Assembly (NCBI GenBank): GCA_032716605.1
Contig: CM064495.1
Coordinates: forward strand, 27,622,749 to 27,686,748
Direction of reading: 5' to 3'
DNA from: Paralithodes platypus
Lineage: Eukaryota > Arthropoda > Malacostraca > Decapoda > Lithodidae
DNA length: 64,000 nt
Made by a program: the position numbers and the translations under genes. Below the pieces are notes generated by a model, which did not search any database, had not been told where the DNA came from, and worked only from the letters and a program-made list of their open reading frames with translations. Within the stretch, counting starts at the first letter, position 1. The number at the start of each line of letters is the position of its first letter. Positions 11,436 through 22,502 of this stretch are shown one piece after another.

Positions 11436-11862
11436 CTAATGTTAACCCCATGGTTGGTTGCCGACCAGCGGGGGTGTAGGGGCAGCAGCCCCCACCCATC
11501 ATATTAGGATAGGTTAGGTAAGGTTGTTAAGTTAGGGTAATGTTAACCCCATTCTTACTAAGTTAGGTTAGGCTAATGTTAACCCCATGGTTGGTTGCCC
11601 ACCAGCGGGGGTGTGGGGGCGGCAACCCCCACCCATAATATTACGATAGGTTAGGCAAGGCTGTTAGGTTAGGCTAATGTTAACCCCATTCTTACTACGT
11701 TAGGTTAGGCTAATGTTAACCCCATGGTTGGTTGCCCACCAGCAGGGGTGTGGGAGCGGCAGCCCCCACCCATAATATTAGGATAGGTTAGGTAAGGTTG
11801 TTAGGTTAGGCTAATGTTAACACCATTCTTACTACGTTAGGTTAGGCTAATGTTAACCCTAT
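11436..11862. repeat. Tandem array, about 136-bp units
   Basis: About three units of the same family as 10441-10730 but longer. CCATGGTTGGTTGCC recurs near 11450, 11587 and 11723. Each unit has the G-rich hairpin, a TAGGATAGGTTAGG-like run and TTACTACGTTAGG or TTACTAAGTTAGG. Confidence 0.8.
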
Positions 11863-12870
11863 GAAAACTCAAACCAACTTTTTATTAGGGTTACTGTGTA
11901 ATTTTACCATGAACTTTAGTAAAATCTGAGCCAAGTTTCGTCAAAACTTGGCTCAGGCTTTCAAAACGTCGGGTTTTATGTGTCTGGAAATTTACAAAAC
12001 CCGAGCCAACATTTTAATAAGGTTACTGTGTTATTTTCATTTTTAAATTAGTTAAATCCGAGCCAAGTTTCGTCAACCCTCGGGTATTCAAAAAGTCGGG
12101 TTTTAGGCCTATGGGTCTGGAAATTGACAAAACCTGAGCCAAATTTTGGTTACAAACGTGTATTATCGTGTTCTATACGCTTTTTACCCCTCAATTTCCC
12201 TGATCTTCATAGCCCTCCCCACTATCGGGGTGCGTGTCTTTAGATTGATGGATAGGCCTAATGGGTAAATGCTTGATTCCCATTCAACTTCATCAGTAGA
12301 TTCGACTAAAACACCAAAAATAAAATAAAAATACAAAAAGAAAATACCTGAAAAACATGTTGCGTCTCCTATATATTTACCTATCCTAGTATTATGGGTG
12401 GGGGCTTCCGCCCCCACCCCCCCGCTGATTGGGTATTAAAACTAGGCCTAGGCCTATACAAAATTGATGGGATAAAGTCTATGGTGTTTACTCTTCAACC
12501 TTCAGCTTCGGCTGTCGATAACAGGAAAGTACCAATAAAAATATACTGACTTCTTGTAGGTGAAGCTCCACTCTGATTGGCTACTGAACATCTAGGAGCC
12601 TCCAAGGATGCTAGAATGTAAACAAAGTGTCCTGGACTGGCTGTACAAAAATAACTCTGAAAATGTTATAGGCCTAGGGGAGTGAAAATCAAATTGACAA
12701 AATAAGAAAAGTAGGCCTAGCAGGTAAAAATTTATGAGACCCCGGACAGCCTTTTTACTAGTTAATTTCAGTTTTATTTTTATTTTTCTTTGATAGGCTA
12801 TACAGTGTTGTTTAATACCGAGGACCGTCGCATTTTAGTATTTTCAACATTAGCCTAGCCTAACCTAACC

Positions 12871-12996
12871 GACGGTCTAAACCCAGCTCACGTTCCCTGT
12901 TTATGGGTGCGCGACGGTCTAAACCTAGTTCACGTTCCCTGTTTATGGGTACGCGACGGTCTATACCCAGCTCACGTTCCCTGTTTATGGGTGAAC
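12871..12996 (+). repeat. 42-bp tandem repeat, three copies
   Basis: Units start at 12871, 12913 and 12955 with GACGGTCTAAACC and end in CCTGTTTATGGGTGCGC or close variants. The inverted partner array is at 13946-14029. Confidence 0.9.
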
Positions 12997-13159
12997 AATC
13001 CAACAGTTTCTCGTATTTCACTTATAGTGAATTTGCGACGGTAATTACATGTACACCAACAAAGTATCATCCATGAAACTTCTAGAACACTGATAATTAT
13101 CGATGGGGCTCGTATCCGGGTTGTCTTCAATTTTATCCAAGTAGCACCGAGCCTATCCG

Positions 13160-13663
13160 CAGGGTGTCAAACGACGCTGTTTTTTTTAGTGATAACGCAA
13201 TGAACTTTTTGTATAATGATAACAGAAACTACCCCACCAAAAAAAAAAGGTAGGCTAGGCTAAATTGACACAATTTTGGTCTCCATATTTTCCATCTTGA
13301 TTGTTTTTTTATTGCAGGAATCACAGGGTGTCAAACGACGCTGTTTTTTTGAGTGATAACGCAAATGAACTTTTTGTATAGGGCCTAATGATAACAGAAA
13401 CTCCTCCAACTTTTTTTTTTTTAAAGAAACAAAAAAGGTAAATTGACATAATTTTGGTTTCCATATTTTCCATCTTGATTGCAGGAAATACTGTTTTAGA
13501 CACCTAAATTCTCACAAAAAATCACGTGGGAGGGGGGGGGGGGGGGGGCATGCCCCCGGACCCTCCTAGAGCTCGCGCCTTCGCCGCTCCGTCGCGCTAT
13601 AATGATAACAAAATAATAAACCATAATGATAACACAATTCATATTTTGTGGATTGACACCCTG
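13160..13663. mobile_element. hAT-type MITE, copy 1, with internal partial duplication
   Basis: Begins CAGGGTGTCAAACGACG and ends TGGATTGACACCCTG. It is flanked by an exact 8-bp duplication CCTATCCG (13152-13159 and 13664-13671). The CAGGG terminus and 8-bp duplication are hAT features. Compared with the copy at 19212 it is longer because the first about 164 bp occur twice: a second CAGGGTGTCAAACG starts at 13324. No coding capacity. Confidence 0.9.
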
Positions 13664-13945
13664 CCTATCCGCACATCAGTAAGGTCCCCTGAGTAGGCTA
13701 AGACAAGAGCAAAAACAAAAAAATAAATCCATGAGACAGGAATCCCGTGATCGAGGAGTTGTTGTTCTGCAGAATACCCATAATCATTATGATAAATCTA
13801 CAGTTGTACTACCCCTATTTTGTCGTTATTCTGTTGGTACTAATGGGTTAATATTATTAGTAGTAGAATTGGTATGGTTTGATGATGCGCGGAAATGTAT
13901 ATTTGACATGAAATAGATACATTGAAGTATTACAAACCTTCGCAA

Positions 13946-14029
13946 ACCCATAAACAGGGAACGTGAGCTGGGTTTAGACCGTCGCGCACCCATAAACAGG
14001 GAACGTGAGCTGGGTTTAGACCGTCGGCG
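13946..14029 (-). repeat. 42-bp tandem repeat, two copies (inverted partner)
   Basis: Units start at 13946 and 13988 with ACCCATAAACAGGGAACGTG and are the reverse complement of the array at 12871-12996. They mark the inner edge of the right arm of the long inverted repeat. Confidence 0.9.
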
Positions 14030-16308
14030 AGACAGGTTATTTTTCGGTTAGGTTAGGTTAGGTTAATGTTAAAACTACTAAAATGCGACGATCCTCGGTA
14101 TTAAACAACACTGTACAGTATAGGCCTAGGCTATGTGTATTTCAAAGAAAAAATAAAAAACAACAAAAAATTACCTGGAAATCTCGTAGGCCCATCTGGT
14201 TGGTGATAAATTTGGGTTATAGCCTACTGAAGATTTGGACCGACAGTTAGCCCATCGATCTTTTTAGGCCTAATAGGTCCGGTAGAGCATATACATCATT
14301 GCTATATATGTCATTAAGAGCTGAAATGTATTATAAGGGAGAACAAAAATATAACGCTAAAATACACACCACAGCTAGCCTAGCAGTGCGATCTTAATGG
14401 GTGATGGCAAAGTAACAAAGATTAATATTTTTCGCATAGGTTTAAACTTCCGGAAATTAATGGGTAATAAAAACGATAATTTCCTATTTTAACTTACGTC
14501 CGCCGCTGCACTCATGTTATTGTTGTGAACCTCTCGGCCCTCTCAGGCTCTCACTGCCACTCGTTGCCAGAGTAAGGCATGTCCCATAATACTTTGTTTT
14601 TTGCACTGTTACCCAACCAGCGGGGTGTGGAGGTGGCAGCCCCCACTCATAATATACTAGGATAGGTTAGGTAAGGTTGTTAGGTTAGGCTAATTTTTTT
14701 TTTTATGCTTTTAACCCCTCATTTTCCCTGAACTTCATTGCCCTCCCCACTAGTGGGGAGCGTGTTTTTAGATTGTTGGATAATGGGTAGGCCTAAATAC
14801 TCATTTCGGTAAGATTTTATGGTGTGACAGTTACAAGCCCCATCGATGTTTGTGTAGCCTATAGGTATGTTATATAATAGTCTTCAGTCCTATATATGTC
14901 CTTCCCTTGGCAAATGTATTATAAGGGAGATATAGGGTAAAACACATACAAGTCCTGTTTTACGGGATTTCTGCTTTATAGATTTTTTTTTTTCCCTTCT
15001 ACCTTACTCGGGGGACCTTACAGTTGCGCGATCCAGTGCTGCTTTAGTAATTGCGTACATTTTATTTTCCCTCCCCTATAAAATTTTCAGAGTCCCCACT
15101 GCACAAAGCCACTGTCACTTTGTTTATGTTCTCTCTGCCGGATTACACTCAAGGTTAGTTTCTATCCACGTATTACTTTTAGGTTAGGTTAGGTTAGGTT
15201 TCTTAGTTAGTTTCATGACAAGGTATCAGCTGGTAGATATGGGATAAACTAGGGACACATACTAGCTGGTAGGTAAGGGTTATTCTTGTATCCAACGTTC
15301 TAGGTTAGGTTACTGTATTTTTTTACTTCAAAAAAGTCGCTAAACCCAAGCCAAGTTTTGGCAAATGTTGGCTCGGGTTTTCAAATTTTGGGGTTTAATG
15401 GGTTTCAAAAAACATGAAAACTCGAGCCAACTCTCAAAATTCAATTACTGTTTTTTTTTACTTTGAAAAATGCCAAAAGCCGAGCCAACTTCTTTTCCCA
15501 ATTTTGGGGTTTTTGTACTCTGAAAAATACCCAAATCCGAGCCAACTTTTGCCAAAACTTGGCTCGGATTTTCACATTTTAACGTTTTCTTACTTTTCTA
15601 TATTTTATTTTCAGAGCTCTTCCCATAGGCTATTACCCCTATTTTTCCCCTTTTACCCCGCAATTTCCCTGATCTTCATAGCCCTCCCCACTAGTGGGGG
15701 CCGTGTTTTTAGATTGTGGGATAATGGGTAAATACTCATTTGCGACAGTCCTTGGTATAAAAACAACACTGTAGCCTATATCAAAGAAAAATGCAAAAAA
15801 CAAACAAACACATGCTAAAACTCGTGCCTGTCACACCGTATCAATTTACCCTCATTTCAGCTCCTCTTCAGTATAAAAGAACACTAGGCCTATCTGATAA
15901 TCTGAAGGAAAAAACAAAAAATAAAACTTGGGCCTACTCAAATCACTGTCGGTCCAAAAAGTCAGGTTTACCTAAATTTGTATAGCCTAGCCTAAAAATA
16001 CGTTTTTTTTCAGTTTCCGCGTCTGCTGAACTATCCAAAAACACGCTAAAAGGCGTGTTTTGAAGGGGGGAAGTGGTGGGGGAGGGGTAGTATAACATAA
16101 GAACATAAGAAAATGGGAGTCTGCAGAAAGCCGATTGGCCTAAACAAGGCAGATCCCTGTCCCACACAACCCCAAATCAATTACAAAGCCCAATTACAGG
16201 CTCAACACTCTAATACCCTGAGGATCATCTTACCAAAACGGTTAGAGATTAACGCAGGATTATGGGGGTCTCCAGAGCGCTGATTGGCCCAACCCGGCTG
16301 ATCCCCCT

Positions 16309-16968
16309 TCACACCCAACCCTTCTCGTCCATATGCTTATCCAATTTTATCTTAAAGCTCCCTACAGTTTTAGATCCCACTATAGCACTTGGTAGTCCAT
16401 TCCACCCATCTACAACTCTGTTACCAAACCAATATTTGCCTATATCTTTTCTGAAACGAAATTTATCTAATTTGAAACCATTGGTACGAGTTCTTTCGCT
16501 ATCACTGAGCTTTAGTACCTTTGTCATGTCCCCTTTGTTAATCCCACTAACCCACTTGAACACCTCTATCATATCCCCTCTAACTCTGCGTCTCTCTAAC
16601 GAATGTAAACCTAATTTCTTCAACCTTTCTTCATACGGAAGATTTCTAATATTATGGATCATTTTTGTCATTCTACGCTGTACTCTCTCCAATGAATCTA
16701 TGTCCATTCTGTAATAAGGACACCAAAATTGGACAGCATAATCCATATGGGGTCTCACTAATGACAAGTAAAGTTTTAAGATAACATCAGCAGTTCTGTT
16801 ACTCACACTCCTAGAGATGAACCCGAGAATCCTGTTTGCCTTATTACGAACGCCTATACACTGTTTTCTAGGCTTCAAATCATTGCTAACAAACACACCT
16901 AGATCTTTCTCGCAGTCTGAATTTTCTAATTCTAAATTAGCTAGTTTATATTTAACATTTGTTTGCAT
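16309..16968 (-). pseudogene. CR1 ORF2, C-terminal region after the reverse transcriptase
   Basis: About 215 residues of the LINE polymerase thumb and C-terminal region. Recognisable segments are CEKDLGVFVSNDLKPRKQC, NRILGFISRSVSNRT, YLSLVRPHMDYAVQFWCPYY, LERVQRRMTKMIHNI, LGLHSLERRRVRGDMIEVFK and the end HMDEKGWV before the stop. The upstream RT core is displaced by nested insertions, so no functional protein can be made. This copy retains the correct frame at the NIRNLPYEERLKKLG segment, where the copy at 22722-24648 is frameshifted. Confidence 0.9.
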
Positions 16969-16983
16969 CTTCCCTATCTTTAA

Positions 16984-17372
16984 CCCTTAAAAAGCGGCTC
17001 ACCACATAAGTCGAGTTGAAAAAACTGGCAAAAAACGGGTGGAAATAGAGTGAAAATGGGTGGGATAGTAATGATCCATACGTCCGACATCTGTGGCCTC
17101 CCGGCCCACACTAACTCCAGTTCCCCCACCGCGCGTGAGGATGACAGTGTAACCAATAGTTCGCTAAAAGTGAGCAAGGTAGCAAAATCAGCTAAACTTC
17201 CATCTTCGAGGTAACACTGTCAGTGCTCCACGAGTGCTACGTAGCTGTATGTGGCGTCATTGTGTAGCGATTTCCACCTAGTTTTCGGCGCAATACAGTT
17301 CCTTTCATACTGATGGTTGATATAGCAGTCAGAACGGCCCAGAAAGGCCACAGAGCACCCGCTAGAGAAGGG
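16984..17372. mobile_element. piggyBac-type MITE, copy 2, inside the CR1 LINE
   Basis: 389 bp flanked by TTAA at 16980-16983 and 17373-17376. The left end is CCCTTAAAAAGCGGCTCACC and the right end CCGCTAGAGAAGGG. The intact CR1 copy reads CCTATCTTTAATACC at the same place with a single TTAA, proving insertion there. Same family as 9783, 28008 and 50942. Confidence 0.9.
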
Positions 17373-17554
17373 TTAATACCTTGCATTTGTCAATGTTAAA
17401 CTTCATCTGCCAATTTACTGACCATTCATGTAAGGTATCTAGATCCCTTTGGAGGCACTCTATATCGCTATCTGAATCAATTGATCTCCCCATTTTAGTA
17501 TCGTCTACGAATTTACTTATCCTACTAGTTATACATAAATCTAGGTCATTTATG

Positions 17555-19087
17555 GGTCAATATACAGGAGGCGCTACAATATAGGTAGCAAAATTCTAAT
17601 GGTAGTTTTGGGTTCCTATCATCATATGCTTCATTTCTAGGCCTATATACTTTTTATCCCCGGGAAAAAAAACAAAAATCTTGGGATTTTTCATTTATTT
17701 TCTTGGGATTTTTTGTTTTGGTCATTAACCTAACCAATAAACCTAACCTAACCTAATAGCCCCCAAATACATTTAGGTTAGGTTAGGTTAGGGTTTTTGG
17801 TTAGGTTAATAAAAAAAATAAAAAATCCAAGAAAAAAATAAAAAACCCAAGATTTTTTTTTTTTTTTCCCCGGGGATAAAAAGTGGTCAATATACAGGAG
17901 GCGCTACAATATAGGTAGCAAAATTATAATGGTAGTTTTGGGTTCCTATCAGCATATGCTTCATTTCTATATACTTTTTATCCCCGGGAAAAAAACAAAA
18001 AATCTTTGGTTTTTTATTTTTTTCTTGGATTTTTTTTTTTTTTTTTTCATTAACCTAACCAAAAAACCTAACCTAACCTAACTTAAATGTATTTGGGGGC
18101 TATTAGGTTAGGTTAGGTTAGGTTTTTTGGTTAGGTTAATGACCAAAACAAAAAATCCCAAGAAAATAAATGAAAAATCCCAAGATTTTTGTTTTTTTTT
18201 CCCGGGGATAAAAAGTATATAGAAATGAAGCATATGATGATAGGAACCCAAAACTACCATTAGAATTTTGTTACCTATATTGTAGCGCCTCCTGTATATT
18301 GACCTAAAAAGTATATAGAAATGAAGCATATGATGATAGGAACGCAAAACTACCATTAGAATTTTGCTACCTATATTGTAGCGCCTCCTGTATATTGACC
18401 CTATATACTTTTTATCCCCGGGAAAAAAAAAAAAAATCTTGGGATTTTTCATTTATTTTCTTGGGATTTTTTGTTTTGGTCATTAACCTAACCAAAACAC
18501 TTAACCTAACCTAACCTAATAGCCCCCAAATACATTTAGGTTAGGTTTTTTGGTTAGGTAAAAAAAAGGTTTAATTCTAGTTTCGCTTTCACAGCATACT
18601 CATCAATTTCTATGGCTACTTTAGAGTTGTCATATACCATACTTAATTCCTATATATGTCCAAAGCGGCGGAAATGCATTATAAGGAATTATAGCTACTG
18701 TAAAAAAAAAAAAAAAAAAAAAATCTCCCCATATGCGGCACCATAGCTATTACATAATACTAGGTTAGGTTAGGCTAATGTCGTTAATGTAGTTTATTAT
18801 CATTATATTACGTCTTTTACCCAGCAATTTCCCTGATCTTCATAGTTGGTCGGGAAGCTATGCCTTTACAACGGCGCCTCCCTTTTGTCGCTGTGTAAGT
18901 GAAACTAGAATTTTACCAAAAAAAATAAAAACAAAATCCAAGAAAAAATAAAAAACCCAAGATTTTTTTTTTTTTTTCCCGGGGATAAAAAGTAGGCCTA
19001 TATAGAAATGAAGCATATGATGATAGGAACCCAAAACTACCATTAGAATTTTGCTACCTATATTGTAGCGCCTCCTGTATATTGACC
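17555..19087. mobile_element. Palindromic MITE-like composite with 8-bp target duplication
   Basis: Begins GGTCAATATACAGGAGGCGC and ends in its exact reverse complement. It is flanked by the 8-bp duplication CATTTATG (17547-17554 and 19088-19095) inside CR1 sequence. The termini are repeated internally: GGTCAATATACAGG restarts near 17887, and inverted ends fall near 18309 and 18399. TTAGG runs and ATCCCCGGG-A-run hairpins lie between. An unrelated stretch at about 18560-18900 seems to be a further insertion. It codes for nothing recognisable. An 8-bp duplication fits hAT, but the termini are not the usual CAGGG. Confidence 0.8.
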
Positions 19088-19211
19088 CATTTATGTATAT
19101 AAGAAACAACAGGGGACCTAATACCGATCCCTGGGGGACACCACTTTTGACTGCTCCCCACTCTGACTTGGTACCATTTATGCAGACTCTCTGTTTCCTA
19201 CGAATTAGCCA

Positions 19212-19557
19212 CAGGGTGTAAAACGACGCTGTTTTTTTGAGTGATAACGCAAATGAACTTTTTGTATAATGATAACAGAAACTCCCCCAACCCTTTTTTT
19301 TTAAGAAACAAAAAAAGGTAAATTGACATAGGCCCTAGCCTAATTTTGGTCTCCATATTTTCCATCTTGATTGCTTTTAGATTGCAGGAAATACTGTTTT
19401 AGACACCTAAATTCTCAAAACAATCAGGGGGGGGGCATGCCCCCGGACTCCCTTAGAGCTCGCGCCTTCGCCGCTCCGTCGCGCTATAGGCCCTAATGAT
19501 AACAAAATAATAAACCATAATGATAACACAATTCATATTTTGTGGATTGACACCCTG
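19212..19557. mobile_element. hAT-type MITE, copy 2, inside the CR1 LINE
   Basis: 346 bp with TIRs CAGGGTGT and ACACCCTG and an exact 8-bp duplication ATTAGCCA (19204-19211 and 19558-19565). The uninterrupted CR1 copy shows CCAATTAGCCATGACC at this point. It is the simple form of the MITE at 13160-13663, without the internal duplication. Confidence 0.92.
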
Positions 19558-19565
19558 ATTAGCCA

Positions 19566-19878
19566 TGACCTAATCCATCCCAACAACGACCCACCTATTC
19601 CATGTGCCTCAACCTTTCTCATCAATCTCTCATGAGGGACTCTGTCGAAAGCTTTACTGAAATCTAAATATATAATGTCGTATGCCTTGTCATTATCTAC
19701 TGCTTCATATACCTCTGAGAAAAAACTAAGCAAATTAGTAAGGCAAGAACGTCCCTGAGTGAATCCATGCCGAGAAGAATTGATAATAAGTTAAATGTTT
19801 CTAAGTGATTTCTCATTTTCCTAGCAATAATTGACTCTAGTAGCTTTCCTATGATTGAAGTGAGACTAATGGGACTGT
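19566..19878 (-). pseudogene. CR1 ORF2 reverse transcriptase fragment (copy 1)
   Basis: Minus-strand RT fingers and palm: LSFFSEVYEAVDNDKAYDIIYLDFSKAFDRVP with motif A (LDFSKAFD), then ERLMRKVEAHGIGGSLLGW. Upstream of this (19740-19878) homology to the other copy continues with small indels through the HGFTQGRSCLTNL region and then stops, marking 5' truncation. Motif B (SGVPQGSVLGP) lies in the piece at 19096-19203, separated by the hAT MITE. Confidence 0.85.
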
Positions 19879-20394
19879 AGATTTACCATCATTATTAAAC
19901 ACCGATAGGCTGAACCTGAAAAAAAAAAAAAAAAAAGGCTAGGGCCTAGGCCTAGCTGTGGTCGTGCTCCTAAATAGCCTATTGACCGCCTTAAATACCT
20001 AAATGCTAAACATGTTGTCCGGGGTCTCTTCAATTTTGAACAAAACTAGAAATTTACCATAATTCCGCCTTACACCCTTCTTGGTAAACGTGATTACTAG
20101 TCGTTCAACAGCGGGAAACGGCCGACCCCACCCACTTCTTTCTCTCCATTTCACATTTAGACCTAGCACTGCTTTAATCACATTGTGTTATTAGTACAAA
20201 CGTTCTAAAGATACTCTGGGAGCTCTAATATATCAATGATAGATGACTAAACAATGTAAAATCTTATAGAAATATATAACTACAAATATCTCACCCTCTT
20301 CTTACCCCAGCGTGGATATTTGGAAGGTAAAGCGTTGTTGCCATGTTGAACATGTTCCACAGGTAAGCTGTGTTTGCAGAGGTGCCACGTCTAC
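19879..20394. other. Gene-free spacer
   Basis: Between the truncated CR1 and the left end of the 30-kb hAT-like element. It contains a poly-A run near 19918-19936 and otherwise unique-looking AT-rich DNA. No gene or regulatory element can be supported. Confidence 0.5.
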
Positions 20395-22120
20395 GGTCTA
20401 CTCAGGGATGTTAACTTTGGACATTCGGGCTATCGTACCAGACTACTAAAATTATCGTATATCCCAGTAAATTATCGTATTTTCTAAGATCGGGTAAAAA
20501 TAAAAATAGAGTGATGCCCATTGCTTTGCATTTATTAGTTTCCAATAGTATAACACAAATATATGAATGCATTTAAACCTTAAACATAATATTTATCAAT
20601 TATAACAACAGTTTTATCCTCTCCCTAATTATACAGGTATACGTTGGTAAATTAAAGATATATAGGCTATAGGCCTCTTATCTACTGTACTTATACGGGT
20701 GTATAATAATCATGGGCAAACCTTTCTTCCTCTATAATTGAAATAACGGAGAAACAGTTACCCAAACATTCACCACCATCAAGCCGTTTTCCCTCTCATC
20801 CTACCACACCTCCTCATCACAGTGGAAGAATGGGAAACCATGGCCGAGTAGAGGAAAGAACCAGGAACGAAAGGACCCGCGGACACCACCAGGTGACGCA
20901 ATGGAGACAGGGTTCCCCTCCACACCGCCAAGGGAGAAACCACTCATCTCCCTGTACCAACAATGATATATCCTACAGATCCGGAACACGAATTGCCACC
21001 ATCAATATGACACGTCCTCCAACACCAGAAGGAAATTTAATCATCACCATCAACAATTCCAAGGTCCAGGAAAATAACAGCAAGAAACGTAAAAGGCAAG
21101 ACCCCCAACTCATCAAGGACACAACAGCCAGCCCAGACAAACGTGCTCGGGCTGTTACCAAAGAGAGGGACTGTCCTCCAACACCAGGAAAGGATATAAT
21201 CGTCAACCAGGACAATGCCAAAGCACCAGGAAAAGAGAGAAGTGAGATAGACAGGCGACAACAAGAATGGCACCACCAACACCGTATCTACCCCCGCCTT
21301 TGTTACCCGCCCCCGCGTCCACTCTGGGACAAAAGAAACAAGAGGGTAGGGTCTAGGCAGTTCCCCCCCACTCCAAACCACAAGGAAGTAACCATCCCAA
21401 GTTACCAGTTGCTAGGTGCCATTTTGGCCCCTAATCCACCCACCGACCTGGCCAGGTAAAAAGGTGCAGATATACTCCCACCAATTTTATTTAAGTATCT
21501 CAATCTAGAGCTGTTCTTGACACCCCGGGTAAAAGGACAGATTCGAAAGTTGAGGACACAGTTGAAGAGTTGGTTCAGTTGATCGCAAGGCGTAGACACA
21601 ATTACGAGACTGTAGTCACCCATTATATTAATTCTTTTTTAGTGGGTATCAACAAGCTGGTTTATTAGAGCCTTCTGGGTGAAGTAATCTAATATTCTCG
21701 GCCTACCTCAACCCCGGCGCTATTGTGGATATAAGCAGACAGTCAGGTGCTAACTAGCTTTATCCAGGATAGACCAAACCAAAAGAAATTCATCAAAGTA
21801 CTTATAAAGACCAGAGTAGACAGGAGTTCACTCCTGCGTTCGCTCGATGCTATTTTGTCACGGCTTGGGCTAGGCAATTTAGTTATTTAAGGTCCCAAAC
21901 CAAAGTGCTCGAGTTACACTGTGGGAACCCAGTGGCGTCAGGACAACCCCACGGCCAGCGGATCTACCCCAGATTGGATTACTAATTCTACACCCATTGG
22001 ATTAATTATTCTACACATCGAAAGTGAAGTTATTATACCGTAAAAGTTATAGAAGATCTAACTGTGAAAAGAAATTATACTTGGCGTGTTGTCAGAGAGA
22101 AAGTATATAAAGATCGAAAG

Positions 22121-22410
22121 TGAAAGTAATTAAAATATATCTACTGCGTATATGATAAAATGTATTCTGGAAACATCGGATACTACGCACGTATATAAAA
22201 GCGAGAGAAAGGAAGCTCTAGTGAAACTCAAAGAAATTAGGGAAGTATTGTTATTAATTCAGCAGTGAAAGTAATTAAAATATATCTACTGCGTATATGA
22301 TAAAATGTATTCTGGAAACATCGGATACTACGCACGTATATAAAAGCGAGAGAAAGGAAGCTCTAGTGAAACTCAAAGAAATTAGGGAAGTACTGATAAT
22401 AATTCTTCTA
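22121..22410 (+). promoter_or_regulatory. Duplicated core promoter unit in the gypsy-1 LTR
   Basis: A 145-bp direct repeat (units starting TGAAAGTAATTAAAATATAT at 22121 and 22266). Each unit contains TATAAAAG (22194 and 22339), so the LTR has two TATA boxes exactly 145 bp apart. The 3' LTR has the same arrangement at 33122 and 33267, so the duplication predates this insertion. This resembles duplicated promoter-proximal repeats of retroviral LTRs. Promoter use is inferred from the TATA boxes only. Confidence 0.7.
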
Positions 22411-22502
22411 AAATTAATAACAAATAAATTCAAGTTAACTTATGCGTAAGCACCACAGTGATTTAACCTCAGGAAAATAATTACGTTTAGCTCCCAAATA
22501 CA

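Larger units (their letters stand above)
12770..14165. repeat. Long inverted repeat element with a nested hAT MITE
   Basis: The left arm (about 12770-12996) and right arm (about 13946-14165) are reverse complements: AACACTGTACAG versus CTATACAGTGTTG, GTTTAATACCGAGGA versus TCCTCGGTATTAAAC, TTAGG runs, and 42-bp tandem repeats at the inner edges. The interior between the arms is interrupted by the MITE at 13160-13663. The outer ends are approximate, and I could not identify a target-site duplication. A further partial copy of the outer end lies near 15745-15800. Confidence 0.7.
10216..16093. other. Gene-free repeat-rich stretch
   Basis: No supportable gene. It contains the tandem arrays and inverted repeats listed separately, G-rich hairpins at about 12394-12426 and 14614-14649, and TTAGG-type runs near 10711, 14044-14063 and 15181-15198. 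It also contains a dispersed family with AACTTGGCTCGG and its complement CCGAGCCAACTT at about 11890-12150 and 15340-15570, where the two strands are locally palindromic. A repeat with CCTCCCCACTAGTGGGG recurs at about 12184-12280, 14705-14805 and 15650-15755. The rest is unassigned AT-rich DNA. Confidence 0.55.
16094..19878 (-). mobile_element. CR1-type LINE, copy 1, 5' truncated with three nested insertions
   Basis: Minus-strand LINE closely matching the copy at 22503-24648. Its 3' end consists of TTCTTATG octamer repeats (on the plus strand, ACATAAGAACATAAGA at 16094), a CR1-like tail. LINE sequence is continuous in the order 16094-16980, 17377-17546, 19096-19203 and 19566-19878. It is interrupted by a piggyBac-type MITE (16984-17372), a palindromic element (17555-19087) and a hAT MITE (19212-19557). 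Comparison with the uninterrupted copy confirms each junction to the base. Confidence 0.85.

Noticed and set aside
10711..18560. True telomere or subtelomere
   Set aside because: TTAGG runs are only a few units, in both orientations and embedded in transposons.
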